NCBI RefSeq assembly: GCF_028389875.1
Contig: NC_084702.1
Coordinates: 68,173,582 to 68,237,581 of the forward strand
Direction: 5' to 3'
DNA: 64,000 nucleotides
Source: Rhea pennata
Taxonomy: Eukaryota > Chordata > Aves > Rheiformes > Rheidae
In this document: positions 53,201 through 59,183 of the stretch, piece by piece
Position numbering within the stretch: position 1 is the first letter of the stretch
Layout: each line of letters begins with the position of its first letter
Notes under the pieces: generated by a model
Databases searched by the model: none
Told to the model about the DNA's origin: nothing
Seen by the model: the letters and a program-made list of their open reading frames with translations, nothing else
Program-made: the position numbers and the translations under genes

Positions 53201-54548
53201 AGATTTCTTTCCAAGCAGTGATTATTGAGACTTCTCAATCTAACACCAGTTGACAGAAACTTTTTATCAACTCCAGTGTTTCATTTTGAGTAAGAGGTCC
53301 CATGGTAAGCAGTAAAAATGAGTTCCCTTGAAGCCTGGTGTTGAGATAAGCATGAATAGTCAGTGAGTCCTCCCTGTAAGCAACTTCAGTTCTAGATACA
53401 CTAAATCTAATACATAGCTAGTTCATATTTTGTAAAACTTTTCAGATATGCTTTTCTATTGTGTTGGGTTATATTATCAGGAACACTGTAAGACATTAAC
53501 AATAACTTTCTCCACTGAAGATTGACAGGAAACTGAGTGTTTTGTCAATTTTTGGTGACATACTTTCAGGAGCAGTAGAGACAACCTTGAGGGACTCTGG
53601 GGAAAATGAGAATCAGACATTTAGAAAAAACTTTCATGGAGACAGGCTAGAAGCACTGGATATTCTAGAAGAGAAGACTAAATGTGGAGATAGATATTCT
53701 CAATTTGTTTTTAGGAGTTTGGTGGTGAATTGCTCTCCAGGACTAAAAATCAGCTTAATCTGCAACAAGAAGCAACTTAGGCTTGGTATTAGAAAAAAAT
53801 TTTAGCTAAGAGAATAGCTACATACTTTGACAAGTTGCCTGTATGTTACGGAATCTCTAATTTCCATTTTTTTGCAAATAGACAAACTTCAATCAGAGCT
53901 ATTCTATCTCAGAAAAGGGGAGCAGAAGTTGGCAATGTTTTCCTATCTTTTCTGGCCCTACATTTTTGTGATTTTATTGAGAACATACAAAGAAAATCTC
54001 TATTGAAATATACCATTTACATCTTTCTGTTTTCATTTTTCATGGCTACCTGATTTAAATCTTTAAAATAAAGGGGAACTTTAACTTCTCTATTAGACAT
54101 CATTGACTTAAGAATAATTTGCCAACTAAATATTTCACTGCTTTGCTATTACTCTACCTTGTTTTAATTATCACTTATATTAAATATCAGATGAATAATA
54201 ATGATTCATCTAGTTTTCCCATTGTCTCAGTCACAAGCATTTAAAAATTTTAATTTTCTAATAAACAGGTAAATATGGAAGTAGCTGACAGATGTGTTGC
54301 TGATACTTTATTTCATTAAAATTCAAGCTTTGCTCATTTCTATTTTCAGATGAATTCTAATACACAGAAACAAAAAAGAGCTTCTTATTATTCTGTATTT
54401 TCTTTACAGGCGACGATTCACAAATGTTTGCTTGGATGCTGTTAGTTGCTACCTGGTTGAACTTCAGTCTATGAGCCCAACACTAATGGTGCAGACTACT
54501 GTTGGGAATTTTAAATCACTACAGGCTAAATTAGAACGTCTTCACTGA
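20979..54548 (+). CDS. NUP155: NUP155, nuclear pore complex protein Nup155 (complete, 35 coding exons, 1,389 residues)
   Basis: NUP155 is a large scaffold nucleoporin of the inner ring of the nuclear pore, the homologue of yeast Nup157 and Nup170. It binds the Nup93/Nup205/Nup188 and Nup35 module and supports nuclear envelope assembly. The 35 coding exons total 4,170 nt in one unbroken frame and end ...QAKLERLH-stop, as in the human protein (1,391 residues). An N-terminal beta-propeller spans roughly residues 60-500 (exons 2-13). A variable Pro/Ser-rich linker falls near 585-650 (exons 16-18). An alpha-solenoid runs to the C terminus. The ATG at 20,979 has a GCCGCC context; a second in-frame ATG lies at 20,991. 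The N terminus is a few residues shorter than the human one I remember. Introns 25 and 32 use GC donors and intron 2 looks U12-type. No frameshift or stop was seen. It is divergent from WDR70 and tandem with CPLANE1 downstream. Confidence 0.97.
22054..22143. repeat. 45-bp tandem duplication (two copies)
   Basis: Two adjacent units of 45 bp beginning TTTGAATAGCCG and TCTGAATAGCTG. They differ at only two positions. They lie in NUP155 intron 1, just before a poly-T run. Confidence 0.9.
22161..22189. repeat. poly-T tract (29 T)
   Basis: Uninterrupted run of 29 T's in NUP155 intron 1. It could be the tail of an antisense retroposed insert, but no body is recognisable beside it. Confidence 0.95.
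22603..22740 (+). CDS. NUP155: NUP155 coding exon 2
   Basis: Residues 46-91, with [15 protein letters not shown] and [14 protein letters not shown], nearly identical to human. The donor GGAC|GTATCCTGA resembles a U12-type 5' splice site. Confidence 0.96.
22741..23069 (+). other. NUP155: NUP155 intron 2, candidate U12-type (minor spliceosome) intron
   Basis: 329 bp. The donor GTATCCTGAT matches the U12 consensus RTATCCTTT through position +7. TAGTCCTTACATCTG, about 17 nt before the acceptor CAG, resembles the U12 branch-site motif TTCCTTRAY. There is no polypyrimidine tract before the acceptor, which is usual for U12 introns. Confidence 0.7.
23070..23166 (+). CDS. NUP155: NUP155 coding exon 3
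   Basis: Residues 92-123, containing [20 protein letters not shown], an early propeller blade. Acceptor TGCTTCAG, donor GATGG|GTATGT. Confidence 0.96.
23167..24322 (+). other. NUP155: NUP155 intron 3
   Basis: 1.16 kb AT-rich intron with standard GT-AG ends (GTATGT ... TTTTGGCAG). No gene, RNA gene or mobile element is recognised. Confidence 0.9.
24323..24393 (+). CDS. NUP155: NUP155 coding exon 4
   Basis: Residues 124-147, [20 protein letters not shown]. Donor GGAG|GTAAGA. Confidence 0.96.
24987..25079 (+). CDS. NUP155: NUP155 coding exon 5
   Basis: Residues 148-178, [20 protein letters not shown], a hydrophobic propeller strand region. Acceptor CCCCCACTTCAG. The preceding 593-bp intron 4 shows nothing but AT-rich sequence. 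Confidence 0.96.
25080..25852 (+). other. NUP155: NUP155 intron 5 with (GT)n
   Basis: 773 bp non-coding. It contains a (GT)22 microsatellite at 25,533-25,576, which explains the poly-HT minus-strand open frame over it. Confidence 0.9.
25533..25576. repeat. (GT)22 microsatellite
   Basis: Forty-four bases of perfect GT repeat, long enough to be polymorphic. Confidence 0.95.
25853..26019 (+). CDS. NUP155: NUP155 coding exon 6
   Basis: Residues 179-234, with [18 protein letters not shown] and the blade motif [18 protein letters not shown], identical to human. Donor CCAG|GTGATG, phase 0. Confidence 0.97.
26020..27549 (+). other. NUP155: NUP155 intron 6
   Basis: 1.5 kb AT-rich intron with a 35-T run at 26,236-26,270 and shorter A and T runs. 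No coding content is seen. Confidence 0.9.
26236..26270. repeat. poly-T tract (35 T)
   Basis: Longest homopolymer in the window, 35 T's, intronic; assemblies are often wrong in such runs. Confidence 0.95.
27550..27655 (+). CDS. NUP155: NUP155 coding exon 7
   Basis: Residues 235-269, [20 protein letters not shown] followed by [15 protein letters not shown]. Acceptor AAATTGTAG, donor GATG|GTAAGT. Confidence 0.97.
28269..28342 (+). CDS. NUP155: NUP155 coding exon 8
   Basis: Residues 270-294, [20 protein letters not shown], a typical propeller blade. The preceding 613-bp intron has a T-rich run and nothing else notable. Confidence 0.97.
28657..28748 (+). CDS. NUP155: NUP155 coding exon 9
   Basis: Residues 295-324, [20 protein letters not shown]. 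Acceptor AAATTGCAG, donor CCAG|GTATAT. Confidence 0.97.
28907..29004 (+). CDS. NUP155: NUP155 coding exon 10
   Basis: Residues 325-357, [20 protein letters not shown] followed by a LLAITHAG blade end. Donor GCGG|GTAAGA. Confidence 0.97.
29177..29248 (-). mobile_element. CR1 LINE 3'-end fragment
   Basis: Plus strand reads TAGAATCATAGAATCAG, GGTTGGAAGGGACCTCTAGA and GATCATCTAGTCCAACC, the antisense of a CR1 3' terminus with its octamer repeats. It resembles the tail of the SINE at 19 kb in inverted orientation. It lies in NUP155 intron 10, antisense to the gene. Confidence 0.85.
29496..29648 (+). CDS. NUP155: NUP155 coding exon 11
   Basis: Residues 358-408, [20 protein letters not shown] then [13 protein letters not shown]. 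Acceptor TTGTTTAG, donor AAAG|GTAAGC. Confidence 0.97.
29649..31723 (+). other. NUP155: NUP155 intron 11
   Basis: 2.1 kb non-coding, with a (GTTT)n run at 30,444-30,485. The 70-codon open frame at 30,216-30,428 has no family resemblance. Confidence 0.88.
30444..30485. repeat. (GTTT)n microsatellite
   Basis: About ten tandem TTTG units in NUP155 intron 11. Confidence 0.95.
31724..31824 (+). CDS. NUP155: NUP155 coding exon 12
   Basis: Residues 409-442, [20 protein letters not shown]. Acceptor TTCTTACTAG, donor ACAG|GTACTA. Confidence 0.97.
31825..33133 (+). other. NUP155: NUP155 intron 12
   Basis: 1.3 kb AT-rich intron ending CTTGTTCAG. The open frame at 32,326-32,610 shows no recognisable domain. 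Confidence 0.88.
33134..33304 (+). CDS. NUP155: NUP155 coding exon 13
   Basis: Residues 443-499, [20 protein letters not shown] and [20 protein letters not shown]. It ends the propeller region. Confidence 0.97.
33305..34480 (+). other. NUP155: NUP155 intron 13
   Basis: 1.2 kb intron with a short A run near 33,740-33,753. Nothing else is recognised. Confidence 0.88.
34481..34591 (+). CDS. NUP155: NUP155 coding exon 14
   Basis: Residues 500-536, [20 protein letters not shown] then [10 protein letters not shown], the entry into the helical solenoid. Confidence 0.97.
34592..35502 (+). other. NUP155: NUP155 intron 14
   Basis: 911 bp AT-rich intron with GTGAGA and TTCTCTAG ends. Nothing further is seen. 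Confidence 0.88.
35503..35597 (+). CDS. NUP155: NUP155 coding exon 15
   Basis: Residues 537-567, [20 protein letters not shown] then [11 protein letters not shown]. Confidence 0.97.
35598..38002 (+). other. NUP155: NUP155 intron 15
   Basis: 2.4 kb non-coding with an (AT)n run at 35,867-35,888. The open frame at 36,815-37,090 sits in T/G-rich low-complexity sequence and is not supported as a gene. Confidence 0.88.
35867..35888. repeat. (AT)n microsatellite
   Basis: About eleven AT units. Confidence 0.9.
38003..38091 (+). CDS. NUP155: NUP155 coding exon 16
   Basis: Residues 568-597, [20 protein letters not shown]. It begins the Pro-rich linker. Donor GCTG|GTGAGT. Confidence 0.96.
38092..40674 (+). 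other. NUP155: NUP155 intron 16
   Basis: 2.6 kb, the largest NUP155 intron. T/G-rich low-complexity sequence at about 38,823-38,880 and a T run at about 40,539-40,555. No mobile element is recognised. Confidence 0.88.
40675..40737 (+). CDS. NUP155: NUP155 coding exon 17
   Basis: Residues 598-618, [20 protein letters not shown]. It matches human [12 protein letters not shown] but carries extra LTIDS-type residues. 63 nt, in a flexible linker. Confidence 0.94.
40844..40994 (+). CDS. NUP155: NUP155 coding exon 18
   Basis: Residues 619-668. It starts with a divergent linker ([20 protein letters not shown]) and returns to conserved sequence at [17 protein letters not shown]. The preceding intron is only 106 bp. 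Confidence 0.95.
40995..41836 (+). other. NUP155: NUP155 intron 18
   Basis: 842 bp, GTGAGT ... TGTTGCAG. No other feature is seen. Confidence 0.88.
41837..41903 (+). CDS. NUP155: NUP155 coding exon 19
   Basis: Residues 669-691, [20 protein letters not shown]. 67 nt, donor GCA|GTAAGT. Confidence 0.96.
41904..42789 (+). other. NUP155: NUP155 intron 19
   Basis: 886 bp AT-rich intron. No other feature is seen. Confidence 0.88.
42790..42908 (+). CDS. NUP155: NUP155 coding exon 20
   Basis: Residues 692-730, [20 protein letters not shown] then [10 protein letters not shown], alpha-solenoid helices. Confidence 0.96.
43119..43222 (+). CDS. NUP155: NUP155 coding exon 21
   Basis: Residues 731-765, [20 protein letters not shown] then ELQRKFH. 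Donor CATG|GTATGC. Confidence 0.96.
43223..43969 (+). other. NUP155: NUP155 intron 21
   Basis: 747 bp intron ending GCTTTTCCAG. Open frames across it are intronic read-through. Confidence 0.88.
43970..44103 (+). CDS. NUP155: NUP155 coding exon 22
   Basis: Residues 766-810, [20 protein letters not shown] then [13 protein letters not shown]. The junction gives FHAEAQL, one Ala more than the FHEAQL I recall for human. Confidence 0.95.
44104..45470 (+). other. NUP155: NUP155 intron 22
   Basis: 1.4 kb non-coding with short T runs. Nothing else is recognised. Confidence 0.88.
45471..45662 (+). CDS. NUP155: NUP155 coding exon 23
   Basis: Residues 811-874, [20 protein letters not shown] and [15 protein letters not shown]. 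The longest NUP155 coding exon, 192 nt. Confidence 0.97.
45663..46362 (+). other. NUP155: NUP155 intron 23
   Basis: 700 bp. Several open frames on both strands cover it, but none shows conserved sequence. Confidence 0.88.
46363..46501 (+). CDS. NUP155: NUP155 coding exon 24
   Basis: Residues 875-920, ending in [20 protein letters not shown] charged helix ([14 protein letters not shown]) precedes it. Confidence 0.97.
46502..47150 (+). other. NUP155: NUP155 intron 24
   Basis: 649 bp with a TTTG/TTTTG-rich stretch near 46,562-46,592. Nothing else is recognised. Confidence 0.88.
47151..47286 (+). CDS. NUP155: NUP155 coding exon 25 (GC donor)
   Basis: Residues 921-965, [20 protein letters not shown] through LQAFQER. 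The donor is GAGAG|GCAAGT, a non-canonical GC splice site. Only this junction keeps the frame into exon 26 (ER-LNSYK). Confidence 0.96.
47287..47781 (+). other. NUP155: NUP155 intron 25, GC-AG type
   Basis: 495 bp intron starting GCAAGT and ending TATTTGCAG. The nearest GT would shift the frame. AG|GCAAGT is the strong form of the GC donor. Confidence 0.92.
47782..47935 (+). CDS. NUP155: NUP155 coding exon 26
   Basis: Residues 966-1017, [20 protein letters not shown] then a Pro-rich [20 protein letters not shown]. Confidence 0.97.
48253..48357 (+). CDS. NUP155: NUP155 coding exon 27
   Basis: Residues 1018-1052, [20 protein letters not shown]. The preceding 317-bp intron has a short (AT)n run at about 47,955-47,970. 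Confidence 0.97.
48492..48646 (+). CDS. NUP155: NUP155 coding exon 28
   Basis: Residues 1053-1103, with [20 protein letters not shown], a signature solenoid repeat. Confidence 0.97.
48647..49156 (+). other. NUP155: NUP155 intron 28
   Basis: 510 bp, GTATGG ... TTCTGCAG, AT-rich. No other feature is seen. Confidence 0.88.
49157..49286 (+). CDS. NUP155: NUP155 coding exon 29
   Basis: Residues 1104-1147, [20 protein letters not shown] then [14 protein letters not shown]. Confidence 0.97.
49547..49660 (+). CDS. NUP155: NUP155 coding exon 30
   Basis: Residues 1148-1185, [20 protein letters not shown]. The donor AAG|GTCTGG is weak at position +3. Confidence 0.96.
49661..50147 (+). other. NUP155: NUP155 intron 30
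   Basis: 487 bp intron ending TTTTCTTTCAG. Nothing further is seen. Confidence 0.88.
50148..50268 (+). CDS. NUP155: NUP155 coding exon 31
   Basis: Residues 1186-1225, [20 protein letters not shown] then [15 protein letters not shown]. Confidence 0.97.
50269..51044 (+). other. NUP155: NUP155 intron 31
   Basis: 776 bp intron ending TTTCTCTTTCAG. No other feature is seen. Confidence 0.88.
51045..51155 (+). CDS. NUP155: NUP155 coding exon 32 (GC donor)
   Basis: Residues 1226-1262, [20 protein letters not shown] then YFPL. The donor is TTAG|GCAAGTG, a second GC splice site. It alone keeps the frame into DFIVQFLEQ. Confidence 0.96.
51156..52086 (+). other. NUP155: NUP155 intron 32, GC-AG type
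   Basis: 931 bp, GCAAGT ... TTTCCTCCAG. Using the GT four bases downstream would shift the frame. Confidence 0.92.
52087..52223 (+). CDS. NUP155: NUP155 coding exon 33
   Basis: Residues 1263-1308, [20 protein letters not shown] then [20 protein letters not shown]. Confidence 0.97.
52224..52991 (+). other. NUP155: NUP155 intron 33
   Basis: 768 bp with a (TTTG)n tract at 52,966-52,986 immediately before the acceptor TTTTTAG; the microsatellite doubles as the polypyrimidine tract. Confidence 0.88.
52992..53098 (+). CDS. NUP155: NUP155 coding exon 34
   Basis: Residues 1309-1343, [20 protein letters not shown] then [15 protein letters not shown]. Confidence 0.97.
53099..54409 (+). other. NUP155: NUP155 intron 34
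   Basis: 1.3 kb non-coding. The 87- and 72-codon open frames at 53.5-54.05 kb show no family resemblance and are taken as chance. Confidence 0.85.
54410..54548 (+). CDS. NUP155: NUP155 coding exon 35 (stop codon)
   Basis: Residues 1344-1389, [20 protein letters not shown], ending [13 protein letters not shown] then TGA at 54,546-54,548. Confidence 0.97.
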
Positions 54549-54845
54549 TTGACCAAAATAATAAAAGAACCATTAGCCGAGATAAAAATGAACTGTAAAA
54601 TAGACATTCAGGTGTCTGCACTGAATCTCTGGAAGAACAAATATTCAGAAGAAAATTCTGAGAAAATTTTATCTTCTGCTGCAATTATTGGTTATGTGGC
54701 CTGTATCCCTGCTAATCTAAAGGTATCTACAAATTGTAGAATGTAAATGTGACAAATCGAATTTCTTTTGCTACTACCAAATTTTTTAACAATAGAAAGC
54801 TTTTTTATACTGTTGAAATAAAATACATTGTATGATCTTTCCCTT
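54549..54845 (+). other. NUP155: NUP155 3' UTR (proximal form)
   Basis: Untranslated tail from the stop to shortly past the first AATAAA. The cleavage site is inferred about 15-25 bases after the signal. Confidence 0.7.
54817..54822 (+). terminator. NUP155: Poly(A) signal AATAAA for NUP155
   Basis: First canonical AATAAA after the NUP155 stop, 269 bp downstream. Further AATAAA hexamers at 55,213-55,218, 55,381-55,386 and 55,832-55,837 could give longer 3' ends. Confidence 0.7.
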
Positions 54846-56340
54846 GAGGATTAAAATTATTTGGAAAATATTTTTTTCTTTTTCTTTACTTAAAGCAGTG
54901 GAGAAAAGTAAGATGTAAAATCTGCTGTATAGCTGGTTTACAAATACGGAAACAAGAAATGGGAACTGCAGAAACTAAGAAGATGATAAAAGCGCATGCT
55001 GGAAGAGAGTCAGGTTGTAAACCCAGTCATATCAGGGAGCAGTGATAGAATCATAACTCTACCTGTGCATTATTGGCAAATCTTTCAGTAAAGAAGATAA
55101 GTAATAATTATAAAAGAATGATTTCTATAAATATAATAATTGGGGTGAAATTGTAGAAACTAGCAACTTAAATATATTGCAAGTGACAGAACTGTTTTCC
55201 CTGTTCCATTTTAATAAACACAGTGCATCTGTTAAAATGAGCTAAAGACAAAAAAGAAACAATTTGTGTCTATTTCCATTACATACACACAAGCAACAAC
55301 TTGTGTATATTCCTTAAAATGAGCAAAACCTACACATTATACTATCCACATGCTTAATATTTTTAAAATCTCATCCTAAAAATAAAGATGTTGTGTCCTT
55401 ATTTTACTACTCTTATCGTATACATATTCTGTAACATAAACTGTATAATGTAAAAGAAATTGCCAGTTTATGCTGGTCTTCAGTCTTCCCCAAGTAACTT
55501 AACCTTTCCACATGATTTTGAAGATATTTTTGTGGGGGGAAGAAGCAAATATGTTTGTATGTAAAAAACAAAGTAGATTATACTCATCCTGCTGGTCACA
55601 CAGCTCTTCCAAAACAGAGAAGAGAGTTGTGAATTAAGTCATTTATTTACATGCAACTTACCTATTACAGCCTATACTTCCTGATCTGATTACTAAGCCA
55701 TGAAGTTTTGTTTAAAAATAGTCATCGGATTTCTGTCCCTATAAACCACCAAATACATTCTTATGTTTTTCAGGGAGAGAATGTGCCCAGTAAAGTAGTA
55801 TGTAAATTAGAATAATTTCCTGTTAGATCAAAATAAAGTTGTCAGTGTGGAAATTTCCTCACAAAATATATCTAAATAGAGTAATTTCCTGGGAAAATAC
55901 TTGTTTTTTCCCTGTAAAGTATACTGTCCTTAAATGTTACATTTTCTAGTGGTAGCTATGTTTCGCACCAAGGGTGTCATGTTTATTTTTCCTGTTTTGT
56001 TACTGTAGGTCTGTTCAAACCCTATAGAAGCAATGTCCTGAGTTTTGCCTGATGTGTTTAACTCATATTTTAACATTTGCACAGGAGTATGCTGTGTTAA
56101 GCCCTGTTTTGTAATCCGGACAGACACGTTTCCATATTCAGATCTGTAGAAGTGACCAAAGATTTGGGAATGGGCACAAATCGCAGACCTGCGGTTCAGC
56201 TCTTCATTCTCATTAGCTTATAGAGTAAGAATGCTTCTAGCACTGTTGGGTTTTATCTGTGGAGTATTTCAAAGGTTATAAAGAGGAGTTTCCTGTGATA
56301 TTTTCAGATTAGTACACTAAATTTCAGTTCAAACGTTGCC
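54846..56340. other. Intergenic region between NUP155 and CPLANE1
   Basis: About 1.5 kb of AT-rich sequence with spare AATAAA signals. No gene, RNA gene or recognisable mobile element. Confidence 0.8.
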
Positions 56341-56349
56341 TTTGGCCAA

Positions 56350-57230
56350 GGGCCCGCAGGTACGCTGGGCCACTTAACCTGCTCTGGGCGGGTTACTAAA
56401 CCCCGAGGGTTTTCTGCGCTCAGGAGGGCGATGGCTGTGCCACCTCAGTGCGGGAGCCCTCCTGGCTCCGTCCCCTGTCCCCGAGGGCTAACGAGGATGA
56501 TGCAAATCCTCCCTCGGGGCCTCCGCAGCGCAGCGGTCGCCCACCCGCTGCCCCGGAGCAGCTGCCTGCCGGGCGCGCCGTGCCCGCCCGTCTGCCCGGG
56601 CCGAGGCAGGCGCTGCTGCGGCTCGCAGCTTTTCGAAGCGCCGGACATCTCGGCCCCGCGTTCCGGAGCCAAGAGGCGGAGAGAGGCCACACACCGCGCC
56701 CGCGGAGGGAAGCGGAGCCGCGCCGACGCCGAGACGCTCCCGCCGCGCCGGGCGGCGCTTCCCTCCCCACAGCCCGCCCGCGCCTGCGCACTCCGCGCGC
56801 CGCGCCGCGCCGCGCCCCGCCCCGCGCCGCCGTTGGCCGTTGGCCCGGCGGCCGTTAGAGGCGACGCGGTGAGTGCGGCGCGAGGTCGGTGCTGCCGGGT
56901 GGCGTGGCGGCCCTTCGGCCTTGCCGCCGGTGGTGAAGCGGTGCCGCCGCGCCGCGCCGCGAAGGCCGGGGGTCAGCGCGGGGGGCCGTCCGCGCCCTGC
57001 CCGTGGCAGAAGTGCCGCTGGGATCCGCGCGGGTGGGTGGCGCGGAGCGGGGAGAGGCCTGTGCCCCTGCTTAGCCCCGAGGTCTCTGTGCTTGAAAAGC
57101 TGCTTGAAACGTGAGGCAGCAGCCGAGCAGCTGCGGCTGGGCCTCCTCGGCCGTGCGTCGCGCCGTGTGGTGCCGCCCCGGGGCTGGAGGTGGCTCCTGA
57201 GCGTGGAATTTTCTCAGTGCTTTTTCTGCC
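56350..57230. promoter_or_regulatory. CPLANE1: CpG island; CPLANE1 promoter
   Basis: Dense CG sequence upstream of CPLANE1, most extreme at 56,560-57,060. No TATA box is seen. A consensus splice donor GCG|GTGAGT lies at 56,868/56,869, consistent with a non-coding first exon ending there. The long open frames on both strands are composition artefacts. Confidence 0.85.
56840..56868 (+). other. CPLANE1: Putative 3' end of CPLANE1 non-coding exon 1
   Basis: Sequence before the donor GACGCG|GTGAGT inside the CpG island. The coding start lies in the next exon, so a 5'-UTR exon is needed here. Its 5' end is unknown and the start coordinate is nominal. Confidence 0.45.
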
Positions 57231-59052
57231 GCCCAGCCCCTTCTTCTGTTACTCAAGTGGTTCCAGCGCCCAGATTTCCCCAGACTTTCATCTTTACTTG
57301 CCTTGTTTTCTCAGATGCATATATGTTTTTTTTTTTCCTGTCTGAGCACTGTTCATGCTTTTCATTTTAAAAGGCTGATAAAAATACTATGGTTTTGGCA
57401 CCTTGTGGTTAGTGTGTGGCTTGCTCGAAGTCCAAGTTCATATATATGCAATCTAGAAGGACAGTGGTGGTATCAGCTCATGTGAGATGTACCAAGAAGC
57501 TTCTTTCCGTAAATTATGCATCAGGAAGGCAGTTTAGGGATCATATGGGAGCTGAACCAATGGAAGGGCTGTCATTTAACACAGTATGCAGCATGCTCTC
57601 TGGAACTGTGTGTCAGCAGATGTAAGGCCTCCAGCACTGCCGGCATCCTCACTTCCAGCACTGTGGAATGCTGATAGGCATTTCACGATCCGTTGTATGG
57701 TTTCACATTCTGACCAACACAGCCACAAACCTAATACTTTGCTTTGTTAACTGCTGCTAGAAAGAGAGCACAACAAAACTAGCATGCTATATATCTTTGT
57801 TTTCTGGAGGTGCTGATTCAAAAAACTTTAGCTCAGAGCCTAAAATCATTGATGTAAAGATCCCCTTTTGAATGCTGAAGCAATGAACTGTAACATTCTT
57901 CCTGGAGGGAGAGAAAAAGTCTAAGTTGCAGCTGCTAGAAGGATATAACGAGTCATGGTTTTGTAGTGGTAGTGTTTATATTAATAGCCATATAATATTA
58001 AGATGAAAATAAGATTCCACACACAAAATAGTCTGTTCTCTTTGTGCATAAAAGATTAATTCAACATATAATCTGAAGAAATTCAGATTGAAACATATCC
58101 AGAATGGGTTTGATTGCTTCAAAGTACAAATTGTAACCTTATACATTTATGGTGTATGAAGCTACATTGTAGAGCTTGATATTCTGTAGTCTGGTTCGTG
58201 TAATAAGTGTAACTGAATGAAACAACAGACCTTTTTTGGAATTTTGGATATAAGTGCATATTTTGTTTTCAGCATTTTTTAAAGTATTTTTTATGTTTTT
58301 CCATAACGTTGCTGCCTGCCCTTATGCTTTTCTCTCTTTTCTTGTGGGAAAGTAAAAATGGTTGCTGCATCATTTTTTTGCATTGTTAGGTTAGTTATTT
58401 AAGTTCATCAGATACACTGCAAAAGTCTTCAGGGAGCTATAATATCAACAATTTTAAGCAAGTTTGGCATTTTAGTATGGCATTTCTGGTATACATGAAT
58501 TACTTTACATATTTCTGACATCTAGGTATGCTGCTTGATATTTAAATATTTAAGGGATATTTAAAAATTTTAGTTAACTGTATTTTGTCAATATTTAGTT
58601 TACTATATTGATTGAATAGTTTTAGTCAACTGGAAATTGTGTTGTTTGTGAGCCAATAAAGTAGCTCTCAAAAACGTTAATTATAAGAGCAAATAATCTC
58701 CTGTATGTTGCACCCTTTAAAAGTGCTAATGCCAGTTCTTGCATACAGTAGAAGGAAAATAAGCATTTTGGAGCAGAGGAAGTAGACAGCTGGGGGTTAG
58801 AGATGGATGCTGAGAGGTTGCTTGAGTACACCTTCTCTTCTGTTACTGAAGCAAGCATGTAACCTGCATGGCTAAATCGTAGATACTCTGTGGGCTATGT
58901 AAATGTTAATAGCTATCTAAGCTTAGTTTGGAAATATGGAGAAATATCTATTCTTTTTGTGTTTAGCAGAAAGCTACTGTAGTTAAGAGCATTTGTCCTG
59001 ATTCCCACCCTCTGCCCTCCCCCAAAATAAATTTTTTTCCAATTCTTTATAG
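56869..59052 (+). other. CPLANE1: CPLANE1 intron 1 (inferred)
   Basis: About 2.2 kb from the CpG-island donor to the acceptor TTCTTTATAG at 59,051-59,052. The first part is still GC-rich, the rest AT-rich. No other gene is recognised. Confidence 0.55.
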
Positions 59053-59077
59053 GTATAGTAAAAAGCAACCATTTGTC

Positions 59078-59113
59078 ATGATTACTAAGGGGTTTAATAA
59101 GAATGGAGATTAA
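59078..59113 (+). promoter_or_regulatory. CPLANE1: Upstream ORF overlapping the CPLANE1 start codon
   Basis: An ATG at 59,078 with G at -3 opens an 11-codon frame that ends at TAA 59,111-59,113, past the main ATG at 59,103 and in another frame. If it is in the mature mRNA it could lower translation of CPLANE1. Confidence 0.6.
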
Positions 59114-59183
59114 GCTAGATGTTCTCATCTCTACATGTATCAAACAAAGCAAGCCATGGCCTCGCATCTCCTGGATTGGACAG
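59103..59183 (+). CDS. CPLANE1: CPLANE1 first coding exon (start codon)
   Basis: 27 codons, ending WPRISWIGQ. Donor GGACAG|GTGAGA, phase 0. The exon probably begins at 59,053 with 50 bases of 5' UTR. Confidence 0.93.

Noticed and set aside
53542-54053. Two consecutive frames in NUP155 intron 34 (87 and 72 codons)
   Set aside because: No recognisable domain, and both are skipped by the in-frame exon 34-35 junction.
20979-54548. NUP155 as a pseudogene or W-linked gametolog
   Set aside because: All 35 exons keep frame with intact splice sites, and long retroelements typical of the avian W are absent; Z linkage is simpler, though not proven here.
56420-57370. Open frames of up to 227 codons in the second CpG island
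   Set aside because: Same composition artefact; the CPLANE1 protein clearly starts at 59,103 and no family resemblance is seen.
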